NCBI GenBank assembly: GCA_021813085.1
Contig: JAKAMA010000015.1
Coordinates: 1 to 14,234, forward strand
Source: Chloroflexota bacterium
GTDB lineage: Bacteria; Chloroflexota; Dehalococcoidia; DSTF01; JACRBR01
Direction: 5' to 3'
DNA length: 14,234 nucleotides
Shown piece after piece: positions 7,093-13,429 of the stretch. Below the pieces are notes generated by a model. The model saw only the letters and a list, made by a program, of their open reading frames with translations, made no database searches and was not told the DNA's origin. The translations under genes were made by a program, and so were the position numbers. How positions within the stretch are numbered: the first letter of the stretch is position 1; each line of letters starts with the position of its first letter.

Positions 7093-7380
7093 CTACTCCA
7101 GCACCGCGCGCACGCGCAGGTAGCCGTCGTCGGTCAGCGGCGCCAGATCGAGCACTTCCTCGGGCGGCAGGGACGGGCGCGGGACGTCCGGCGCGAAGAC
7201 GTTCTGCAGCGGGAGGATCTGAGCCGTCGGCTCGACACCCTCCGTGTCGATAGCGCTCAGCACGTCGAAGTGGCCGATGATCTCCGAGAGCTGCGTACGG
7301 AACAGCTCGATCTCCTCGTCGCTCAGGGCGACACGCGCGAGCTTCGCGATGTGCGTGACGGCGTCGCGGTCGAGGGCCAT
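7093..7380 (-). CDS. gatC: Asp/Glu-tRNA amidotransferase subunit C (GatC)
   Basis: A 95-residue small subunit that wraps around GatA and bridges it to GatB. Seen: the family N-terminus DAVTHIAKLARVALSDEEIELF, the middle LSEIIGHFDVLSAIDTEGVEP and the C-terminal LRPD-region equivalent (NVFAPDVPRPSLPPEEVLDLAP). Length is typical. The ATG at 7380 is chosen because the family motif begins 6 residues in; a longer frame upstream (to 7500) covers the palindrome and has no homology-like content. No Shine-Dalgarno sequence precedes this ATG, and a possible -10 box (TATCCT) ends 6 bases before it, so the message may be leaderless. It is the first gene of the gatC-gatA operon, divergent from the methyltransferase at 7539. 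Confidence 0.93.
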   Translation of the reverse strand: MALDRDAVTHIAKLARVALSDEEIELFRTQLSEIIGHFDVLSAIDTEGVEPTAQILPLQNVFAPDVPRPSLPPEEVLDLAPLTDDGYLRVRAVLE

Positions 7381-7386
7381 GGACGC

Positions 7387-7415
7387 AGGATACGGGGTGG
7401 CGTTCGCTGGTGGAA
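7387..7415 (-). promoter_or_regulatory. Possible promoter giving a leaderless gatC mRNA
   Basis: On the - strand, TATCCT (7387-7392) is positioned so that transcription would begin at or next to the A of the gatC ATG at 7380. A poor -35 match, TTCCAC (7410-7415), lies 17 bases upstream. The weak -35 keeps confidence low. Confidence 0.3.
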
Positions 7416-7442
7416 TCTGGAAGCTGGACCGTTGGACGCCGC

Positions 7443-7470
7443 GTAGGGGCACAACGCCTTGTGCCCCTAC
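7443..7470. repeat. Perfect 12-bp inverted repeat (interspersed palindrome)
   Basis: Arms GTAGGGGCACAA (7443-7454) and TTGTGCCCCTAC (7459-7470) are exact reverse complements around the 4-base loop CGCC. The element lies between the divergent gatC and methyltransferase genes, so it is not positioned as a terminator for either. A related hairpin with a GGGGCGCA arm is found at 14098-14119. Palindromes of the (GTA)GGGGC...GCCCC(TAC) form look like members of a dispersed repeat family; that can only be verified on the whole genome. Confidence 0.75.
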
Positions 7471-7538
7471 CTCCGGCCTACGACCTCCGCCCTCCCGCAT
7501 CTGCTACCCTTTCACCCGGCGGGGTAACGGAAGGGACC

Positions 7539-8297
7539 ATGGTCAACGCGCCCGACAGGGCGGAAATCGCCCTCGGGAATCCAAGCTTTGTCTGGCGGTC
7601 CGGGCAGGACCGCCGGCTGCATCTGATCCGGCAGCACGCGCCGCTCGAAGGGAGGCGGATCCTCGACATCGGGTGCGGGCGCGGCGTCTACGTGCGCAAG
7701 TTCCGGGAGTTCAGCGACCGCGTCGCCGGCATCGACATCGACCCCAAGCGGCTGCGCGAAGGGGCGAAGACGACGCCCGGACTGCTGCTGGGGGTCAGCG
7801 AGCGCCTGCCGTTCGGCGACGGGGCGTTCGACGTCGTCGTGCTCAACGAAGTGATCGAGCACGTGCGGGACGACGCCGCGACGATGCGCGAGGCGCTGCG
7901 CGTAGTGCGGCCGGGCGGGCACGTCGTCGTCTACGCGCCGAACCGTCTGTTCCCGTTCGAGACGCACGGGATCTATCTGGGCAAGCGCTTCGTGTTCGGC
8001 AACATCCCGTTGATCAACTGGCTGCCGGACCCGCTGCGCCACCGGCTCGTGCCGCACGCGCGGGCGTACACGAAGCGCGGCATCCGGCGGACGTATGCGG
8101 GGCTGACGGCGCGGGTCCAGGCCGAGACGTACGTGTACCCGGGCTTCGACAACATCATCGCGCGCCACCGACGGCTCGGGGCGCTGCTGCGCGCCGCGCT
8201 GTACCGGGCGGAGCACACGCCGCTGCGCGCGTTCGGGCTCTCGCATTTCGTCGTGCTGGAGAAGACCGCGTCGGATGGGGAGGCGGCGTCCGTCTAG
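7539..8297 (+). CDS. Class I SAM-dependent methyltransferase
   Basis: A 252-residue methyltransferase of the Methyltransf_11/UbiE-like group. Seen: motif I ILDIGCGRG (41-49) for AdoMet binding, acidic Asp66 at the end of strand 2 (AGIDIDP), motif LPFGDGAFDVVVLNEVIEHV (90-109) and the RPGG turn (124-127). The C-terminal half (YLGKRF...NWLPDPLRHRLVPHARAYTKRGI) resembles methyltransferases acting on lipids, quinones or glycan precursors, but the substrate is not evident. The start at ATG 7539 follows GGAAGGG (7529-7535); the frame is open upstream to 7410 but that part crosses the palindrome and looks non-coding. The stop codon TAG is the loop of a perfect 10-bp inverted repeat, and the PBP gene starts 22 bases later, so the two are probably one operon. 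A link to cell-envelope synthesis is suggested only by that neighbour. Confidence 0.85.
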   Translation: MVNAPDRAEIALGNPSFVWRSGQDRRLHLIRQHAPLEGRRILDIGCGRGVYVRKFREFSDRVAGIDIDPKRLREGAKTTPGLLLGVSERLPFGDGAFDVVVLNEVIEHVRDDAATMREALRVVRPGGHVVVYAPNRLFPFETHGIYLGKRFVFGNIPLINWLPDPLRHRLVPHARAYTKRGIRRTYAGLTARVQAETYVYPGFDNIIARHRRLGALLRAALYRAEHTPLRAFGLSHFVVLEKTASDGEAASV

Positions 8298-8307
8298 GAC
8301 GGACGCC
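8285..8307 (+). repeat. Inverted repeat with the stop codon in its loop
   Basis: GGCGTCCGTC (8285-8294) and GACGGACGCC (8298-8307) are perfect 10-base reverse complements. The three loop bases TAG are the methyltransferase stop codon. The PBP ribosome binding site begins at the next base (8308). There is no T-run after it, so it is not a classical terminator. It could be an RNA hairpin that tunes coupling or mRNA stability between the two genes. Confidence 0.7.
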
Positions 8308-8319
8308 AGGGAGGGTCGA

Positions 8320-11118
8320 TTGGCGAGGAATCACGGCAGCCGCCGCCTGATCCGCGGGCGGATGAAGCTCAGCGGCCGGCCGCCCGGCGGCGGTAGCTCG
8401 ACGCGCTGGCTCCAGCTCGTCGGCGTGCTCGTCGGCATCGGCTTCATCGGCGCGGCGGTGATGGGGATGGTCGGCTTCGGCGTGTACCAGTCGTACGCGA
8501 GCGGGCTGCAGCCGCCGGACCAGGTGATCGCGAGCCAGCCATCGGGCGGCGCGCGCATCTACGACCGGCACGGCAACCTGCTCTACGAGTACGTCGACGA
8601 CCGGTCGGGGCTGCGTTCGCCGGTGAAGCTCAAGGACATCTCGCCCTACATGATTGCGGCGACGGTCTCGACGGAGGACGCGAGCTTCTGGACGAATCCC
8701 GGCGTCAACGTCAAGGGGCTGATCCGCGCGGGCCTGGAGACGCTGCACCTGCGGACGGCGAATGCAGCGACGTCGACGGGCGGCAGCTCGATCACGCAGC
8801 AGCTCGTCAAGAACATCTACATCGCCCCGAGCGAGCGGTACAAGCGGTCGTACGAGCGCAAGCTCAAGGAGACGATCTACGCCCTCGAGCTGACGAACAA
8901 CTACTCGAAGAACCAGATCCTCGAGTGGTACCTGAACCAGATCCCGTACGGCGGGCTGTACAACGGCGTCGAAGCGGCCGCCGAAGGCTACTTCGGCAAG
9001 CACGCGAAGGACCTGACGCTGGCCGAGGCGGCGACGCTCGCCGGCATCCCGGCGGCGCCGGTCGACTACGACCCGGTGACGAACCCGGTGAAATCGCTCG
9101 CCCGCCGCAACGAGGTGCTACGGCTGATGCACACGCGCGAGCAGACGACGGTCAAGGGCCCGGACGGTAAGCCGGTGCCTGCGACGAAGATCCAGGTCAA
9201 TGGCGACGGCACGAGCCTGAAGATCACGAACAAGGACTTCTACCTCGCGACGCTGGCACCGCTGAACGTCAACCCGCAGCGCTTCCCCATCCAGGCACCG
9301 CACTGGGTGTTCAACGTGATCCAGCCGGAGCTCATCCAGCGGTTCGGAAGGGAGGCGCTGTACAGCGGCGGGCTGCGCGTCACGACGTCGCTGGACCTCG
9401 GCCTCGAGCAGAAGGCGCAGGCGGTGCTCGACAAGTGGGTCAGCCAGTACGAGGCCAGCACCGGCGGCCACAACGGGGCGGTCGTGTCGATCGATCCGAA
9501 GACATCGGAAGTGCTGGTGTACATCGGCTCGCGCGACTACTTCAACAAGAGCATCCAGGGGCAGGTCGATAACGCCAGCCCGGCAGCCGGCAGGTCCCCG
9601 GGATCTTCGCTCAAGCCGTTCACCTACATCGCCGCGTTCCAGGAGCTCGGATGGGGGCCGGGCACCGAGATCCTCGACACGCCGATCAGCTTCAACGACG
9701 GCACCAGCGTGTTTAGCCCGACGAACCCGGAGCACAACTTTATCGGGCCGGTGCAGGTCCACACGGCGCTGGGGAACTCCCTGAACGTGCCGGCGTTCAA
9801 GACGGCGCTGTACGTCGGCGTGCCGAACGTCGTCAACGAGTACAAGAAGTTCGGGATCACGGGTCTCGACGGGCACACGTACGGCCCGTCGGTGACGATC
9901 GGCGGCGTCGACGTGAAGCTGTTCGACGTCACGTACGCGTACAGCGTGCTCGCCGCCGGCGGCGTCATGCGCGGCGTGCCGACGACGCTGCAGCTCCCCG
10001 CTGGCAACCGTACCCTCGACCCTGTGACCATCCTGCAGATCACGCGCCAGGACGGCACGGTGCTGTATCCGAACACGCCGGACCACCGCGTGAAGGTGCA
10101 GGAGCAGCAGATCGTGCCGCCCCAGTACGCGTACATGATCGACAGCATCCTCTCTGACCCGAAGAATACGTGTCTGACGTGGAGCTGCGGCATCTTCGAC
10201 ATCGGCCGGCCGCTGGCGGTGAAGACCGGCGCCAGCCAGCCGTACGTCAACAGCACGGCGACGGCGGACACCTGGACGTACGGCTACACGCCCGACCTCG
10301 TGACGGGCGCCTGGTTCGGCAACGCCGACAACGCGCCGACGTACAACCTGTTCTCGACCACGGTGGCCTGGCGGGTGGTGCGCGACTTCATGAAGGAGGC
10401 GCTGGCCGGCACGCCGCCCAGTAGCTTCGTGCGCCCGTCCGGCCTCGTTGACGTGAACGTGTGCGAGCCCTCCGGCCTGAAGCCCACGCCGTCGTGCGGC
10501 CGGGTGGTGCAGAACCTGCTGCCGGCCGACAAGGCGCCGACGCAGGACGACAACTGGTGGAGCACGGTAAAGATCGATATCCGCGACGGGCTGCTGGCGA
10601 CGGAGCTGACGCCGCCGCAGTTCATCCAGGAGCGGCGCGCGCTGGTGATCCCGGACAGCGTGCAGGGCTTCGCGCGCACGCAGGCGGAAGAGTGGGCGCG
10701 CATCCTGAACGTCGGCGTGGCGCCGACGCAGAAGAGCACCGGCGACGTGCCGGTGCGGCTCGACACGCCCGCGGACGGCGACACCGTGAAGGGTACGGTG
10801 GCGATCACGGGCATGGCGCAGTCCGCGGACTTCGTGTCGTACCGCCTGGAGTACGGCGCAGGCGACCCGCCGCTGGCGTGGACGCTGATCTCGCAATCGA
10901 CCACGCCGCAGCCGGGCGGCGCGCTGGGCGTCTGGGTCACGGACGGCCTTCCGGACGGCACGTACACCCTGCGGCTGGTGCTGGCCGACGCCAAGCGCGG
11001 CGAGCTGTCGACATACGTCGTCGTGACGATCGGCAAGGGGGGCAACGGGCACCGCAAGGTGACGGTGACGCCGGACCTTTCGGCGACGGCGACGCCACCG
11101 GGGAACAGTCAGAACTGA
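8320..11118 (+). CDS. Bifunctional class A penicillin-binding protein (PBP1a-like)
   Basis: A 932-residue peptidoglycan synthase: an N-terminal membrane anchor (about 31-55), a GT51 transglycosylase domain that polymerises lipid II, and a transpeptidase domain that cross-links stem peptides outside the membrane. Seen: GT51 motifs with catalytic Glu119 (TEDASFW), GGSSITQQ (154-161), RKLKE and KNQILEWYLNQIPYG; penicillin-binding motifs SSLK with Ser429, SLN (487-489) and KTG (635-637). All active-site motifs are intact. After the transpeptidase come a Cys pair (VCEPSGLKPTPSC) and, at about 811-907, an Ig/fibronectin-like beta domain (LDTPADGDTVKGTVAITG...LPDGTYTLRLVL), then a Thr/Pro-rich tail. 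Start: TTG 8320 is preferred, with GGAGG 5 bases upstream; ATG 8275 overlaps the methyltransferase and its hairpin, and ATG 8362 has a poor site. Beta-lactams should bind it (family knowledge). Confidence 0.95.
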   Translation: MARNHGSRRLIRGRMKLSGRPPGGGSSTRWLQLVGVLVGIGFIGAAVMGMVGFGVYQSYASGLQPPDQVIASQPSGGARIYDRHGNLLYEYVDDRSGLRSPVKLKDISPYMIAATVSTEDASFWTNPGVNVKGLIRAGLETLHLRTANAATSTGGSSITQQLVKNIYIAPSERYKRSYERKLKETIYALELTNNYSKNQILEWYLNQIPYGGLYNGVEAAAEGYFGKHAKDLTLAEAATLAGIPAAPVDYDPVTNPVKSLARRNEVLRLMHTREQTTVKGPDGKPVPATKIQVNGDGTSLKITNKDFYLATLAPLNVNPQRFPIQAPHWVFNVIQPELIQRFGREALYSGGLRVTTSLDLGLEQKAQAVLDKWVSQYEASTGGHNGAVVSIDPKTSEVLVYIGSRDYFNKSIQGQVDNASPAAGRSPGSSLKPFTYIAAFQELGWGPGTEILDTPISFNDGTSVFSPTNPEHNFIGPVQVHTALGNSLNVPAFKTALYVGVPNVVNEYKKFGITGLDGHTYGPSVTIGGVDVKLFDVTYAYSVLAAGGVMRGVPTTLQLPAGNRTLDPVTILQITRQDGTVLYPNTPDHRVKVQEQQIVPPQYAYMIDSILSDPKNTCLTWSCGIFDIGRPLAVKTGASQPYVNSTATADTWTYGYTPDLVTGAWFGNADNAPTYNLFSTTVAWRVVRDFMKEALAGTPPSSFVRPSGLVDVNVCEPSGLKPTPSCGRVVQNLLPADKAPTQDDNWWSTVKIDIRDGLLATELTPPQFIQERRALVIPDSVQGFARTQAEEWARILNVGVAPTQKSTGDVPVRLDTPADGDTVKGTVAITGMAQSADFVSYRLEYGAGDPPLAWTLISQSTTPQPGGALGVWVTDGLPDGTYTLRLVLADAKRGELSTYVVVTIGKGGNGHRKVTVTPDLSATATPPGNSQN

Positions 11119-11154
11119 GGATGGCGCCGCGCGGCGGCAGGCCCCGCGGCGGCG

Positions 11155-11182
11155 TTGCCGGTCGTGGAGGATGCCCTATACT
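11155..11182 (+). promoter_or_regulatory. Promoter of the tRNA-Leu/tRNA-Cys unit
   Basis: TTGCCG (11155-11160) and TATACT (11177-11182) are separated by 16 bases. The predicted start near 11189 is about 18 bases before mature tRNA-Leu. Good -10 match in an otherwise GC-rich stretch. Confidence 0.6.
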
Positions 11183-11206
11183 GTGACGGCTGCCGTGCAG
11201 CCGCGC

Positions 11207-11291
11207 GCCGAGGTGGTGGAATAGGCAGACACGCGGTCTTGAGGGGGCCGTGCCGCAAGGCGTAGGAGTTCAAATCTCCTCCTCGGCACCA
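11207..11291 (+). tRNA. tRNA-Leu (anticodon GAG)
   Basis: Acceptor arms GCCGAGG (11207-11213) and CCTCGGC (11281-11287) pair fully, followed by A73 and an encoded CCA. The anticodon stem CGGTC/GGCCG flanks the loop TTGAGGG with anticodon GAG at 11241-11243, reading CUC and CUU. A long variable arm (TGCC...GGCG), as expected for a type II tRNA, and a T arm AGGAG-TTCAAAT-CTCCT complete the cloverleaf. Confidence 0.95.
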
Positions 11292-11305
11292 ACGAACGAT
11301 GACGC

Positions 11306-11333
11306 GCGTCCGCCTGGCCCGCCGGGCGGACGC
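11306..11333 (+). repeat. 9-bp hairpin between the two tRNA genes
   Basis: GCGTCCGCC (11306-11314) and GGCGGACGC (11325-11333) are exact reverse complements around a 10-base loop. Only a short TTG follows, so termination would be weak at best. As tRNA-Cys has no promoter of its own that I can see, the hairpin more likely marks a processing or pausing site in a joint transcript. Confidence 0.45.
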
Positions 11334-11360
11334 TTGCGAGTGGCGCAGGGCGGGCGACCG

Positions 11361-11434
<74 letters not shown>

Positions 11435-11445
11435 ACGAATCAGAT

Positions 11446-11486
11446 ACGAAACCGGGTCAAAAGTGGCTCGGTTTCGTGCTTTCTTG
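11446..11486 (+). terminator. Rho-independent terminator after tRNA-Cys
   Basis: ACGAAACCG (11446-11454) and CGGTTTCGT (11469-11477) form a perfect 9-bp stem, extendable by GG/CT with one wobble pair, around an A-rich loop. The T-rich run GCTTTCTT follows. It is well placed 12 bases after the CCA end of tRNA-Cys. Confidence 0.75.
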
Positions 11487-11512
11487 ACAGATCTTGCAAT
11501 CAGCGCTATAGT
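11484..11512 (+). promoter_or_regulatory. Near-consensus sigma70 promoter with no immediate gene
   Basis: A perfect TTGACA (11484-11489) and TATAGT (11507-11512) are spaced by exactly 17 bases, the best promoter match I see in the window. It overlaps the T-run of the tRNA terminator. The next supported start codon is nearly 290 bases downstream (11801), and that gene has its own candidate promoter. Confidence 0.65.
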
Positions 11513-11730
11513 CCCTTACGCGGCTCTTCCGATACTACTAGTGGGTGCTCGTGTACGATCCGGCCGTAGGGGGGTCGGTTTCATCGCGAATGTCAAGGGC
11601 CGGTGGGGTTCCCTAGAATCGTCGCGCCCCGGATCGCCGGATGGGTTGCGCTCACCGCTCGCGCGGTACCCGCGACCGCCGGACGAACAGGCACAGAGGG
11701 GCGCCAACTGCGTCGTTGCGAGCACGCAAC
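11513..11730 (+). other. Non-coding stretch, candidate small RNA or long leader
   Basis: No gene with a ribosome binding site is visible between the strong promoter at 11484-11512 and the second promoter at 11731. The transcript could fold: around 11631-11690 nested complementary parts are seen, with GGTTGCG opposite CGCGACC, outer CCGG opposite CCGG, and an inner ACCG/CGGT hairpin. I do not recognise 6S, RNase P, tmRNA or SRP RNA signatures. Frames on either strand in this stretch lack start signals. It may be a regulatory RNA, an extended 5' leader, or decayed mobile DNA. Confidence 0.35.
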
Positions 11731-11759
11731 TTGACTTCTTCGCCGTGCTAAACGACAAT
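11731..11759 (+). promoter_or_regulatory. Promoter of the coiled-coil membrane protein gene
   Basis: TTGACT (11731-11736) and GACAAT (11754-11759) are 17 bases apart. A start near 11766 would give a leader of about 35 bases, ending in the GGGGGAG ribosome binding site of the TTG start at 11801. Confidence 0.5.
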
Positions 11760-11800
11760 TCGAAGATCACCGTACCTGGTGGTTGATAGGGGGAGATAAG

Positions 11801-13078
11801 TTGTCCAATGCTTGGACGGATCTCGTTACATCCAATCCTGTCCATGGTCTCTTGGACGAGCTAGAGCGGACGACCGCCGAAGCGCTTGCGCTTGATTCGC
11901 TTCCAGAAACCGCTAACGCCCACTTACGCCGAATCGAAACTGTAGCCAACAACATTCGCAAACGACTGCCACAAGTGCCGCCGCCGCTCGTCTCTGTAAC
12001 ATCGCTAAGCAATGGCGTCTCGCATGTTCAGAACGCCACGGCGATGGTGCGGAACTACATCGGCGATCGCAACGAAGGGCACCTCCACAACGCCAACACG
12101 CACGTGGACAACCTTCTGGCCGAGTTCCGTTGGCTAATGCCGCTATCGCACAAGGCCGAGTCACGGATACTTCTGAACTCTGCCGAAAAGCTCGCACAGA
12201 CAGTCTACGCGCGCGAGGCAGAAGTCCGCCAAAGACTTGATGCGCTCATTTCCAAGATCGACGCGGCATCGACGCAGACTCAGGCCAACGTTCAACAAGC
12301 AACGGAGACGTTGGACAATCTCAAGGCAGCCGGCGAAGCGAGCGTCACGAACCTTACTACAAAAATCGATGCGGCCGCCGCAGCACTGACAACGGAAATC
12401 ACATCTGAAAAAACGCGCCTCGATGCGTATTTTGAACAACAGCAGACTGCACATCTAGCGACGCGGCAGGAATGGCAGCGTGAGTTCTCGGAACTATTGG
12501 AGGCGCAGCGCCAGAGCAACCGCGCTGAAATCGACGCTCAGATTTCGATCATGCAGTCGCAAGTCAAGCAGTTCGGGGAAAAAGGCAAACAACTGATTGA
12601 CTCCCTGGAAGATCTCGAACAACAAGCGAAGGAGATCACGGGCGTCACGGCAGCTGCCGGAGTGACGGGCGCTTACATCAAGGAGGCCGCAGAACAACGC
12701 AAAGAGGCGGACAGTTGGAGGCGATGGGCGTCGGCGTTCCTCTTTCTTACAATCGTCGGCGCGCTCGTCACAACCATTTGGTCTCCGCTCAATGGCAACG
12801 TGTCCACGGAGGTAATAATCGAGTACGGTCTTACGCGCGTCCCGATCGTCGTTGTTCTAGGCGGGATCTTTACGTACGCGGCAAACCAGTCCGGACACCA
12901 TCGAACCAGGGAACAGAGGGCTCGGCGCCGTGCTCTGGAACTCACCGCCTTTAGACCTTTCATCGGTGAATTATCAGTTGAGGATCAACACGCGTTGATC
13001 AAGGACACGGCACAGAAGTACTTCCGGGGCGAAGATGATGAACCGGCGTCTAATAGGATCTCGCCAGACGCGCCATGA
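11801..13078 (+). CDS. Long coiled-coil protein with two membrane helices, unknown
   Basis: A 425-residue protein of no family I can name. Order: an N-terminal helical domain (about 1-120, with an LLDELERTT and a VDNLLAEFRWL helix), a long coiled-coil stretch (about 125-295, rich in Gln, Ala, Glu and Lys with heptad-like spacing), two hydrophobic helices (about 310-331 and 347-365), and a short basic then acidic C-terminal tail (RAREQ/RRRALEL...FRPFIGEL...). With no signal peptide and both ends on the same side, the bulk is probably cytoplasmic, tethered by a hairpin in the membrane (inference). Start: TTG 11801 follows GGGGGAG by 5 bases; TTG 11783 lacks a site. GC content is visibly lower and codon use less biased than in all flanking genes, suggesting horizontal transfer. 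Possible roles include membrane-linked sensing or defence, but nothing shows this directly. Confidence 0.8.
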   Translation: MSNAWTDLVTSNPVHGLLDELERTTAEALALDSLPETANAHLRRIETVANNIRKRLPQVPPPLVSVTSLSNGVSHVQNATAMVRNYIGDRNEGHLHNANTHVDNLLAEFRWLMPLSHKAESRILLNSAEKLAQTVYAREAEVRQRLDALISKIDAASTQTQANVQQATETLDNLKAAGEASVTNLTTKIDAAAAALTTEITSEKTRLDAYFEQQQTAHLATRQEWQREFSELLEAQRQSNRAEIDAQISIMQSQVKQFGEKGKQLIDSLEDLEQQAKEITGVTAAAGVTGAYIKEAAEQRKEADSWRRWASAFLFLTIVGALVTTIWSPLNGNVSTEVIIEYGLTRVPIVVVLGGIFTYAANQSGHHRTREQRARRRALELTAFRPFIGELSVEDQHALIKDTAQKYFRGEDDEPASNRISPDAP

Positions 13079-13104
13079 GCACCAGGAGGTAGAAGGGGAG
13101 CGCG

Positions 13105-13362
13105 ATGCTAACCGAGAATGATCGCTTAAACTCTCCGACGGAAATGCGCTGCTGCTACTGCGAAGAGCCAGTCAACTCCGATCATTTCCCGCGCGCCGAC
13201 GAGGATGGATCCGCCAGTAGCTTTTATAACGACGCCAGGGAGGGTTTTGCAGTTCGACGAGGCTTAGATTACATCGGCTGCGGATGGGCGAGTAGAGGCG
13301 ATCTGAATCTGTCGGGTGGCGAGCGCGCCCCGTTCCGGCTGGCGTTTCCCCGCGTTGCCTGA
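13105..13362 (+). CDS. Small Cys-containing hypothetical protein (85 aa)
   Basis: An 85-residue frame with ATG at 13105 behind GGGGAG (13095-13100), 26 bases after the coiled-coil gene, so likely in the same transcript. Near the N-terminus it has CCYCEEP (Cys16, Cys17, Cys19) followed by His27, with a further Cys59. This looks like half of a small zinc-ribbon-type site, but the second half is not convincing. The first two thirds share the lower GC of the preceding gene; the last 25 codons are as GC-rich as the chromosome backbone. The frame may therefore cross the edge of the inserted block and be a truncated or fused version of a longer protein. Function unknown. Confidence 0.45.
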   Translation: MLTENDRLNSPTEMRCCYCEEPVNSDHFPRADEDGSASSFYNDAREGFAVRRGLDYIGCGWASRGDLNLSGGERAPFRLAFPRVA

Positions 13363-13429
13363 ACGGGTCTGAACACCGAACCGGCGACCCCAACCTCGCC
13401 CCATGGCCGACGCGCCTCGCCCGTCCGTT

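Noticed and set aside
11516..11845. A 109-codon - strand frame in the non-coding stretch
   Set aside because: It has no ribosome binding site, no recognisable domain, and covers two + strand promoters and the coiled-coil gene start.
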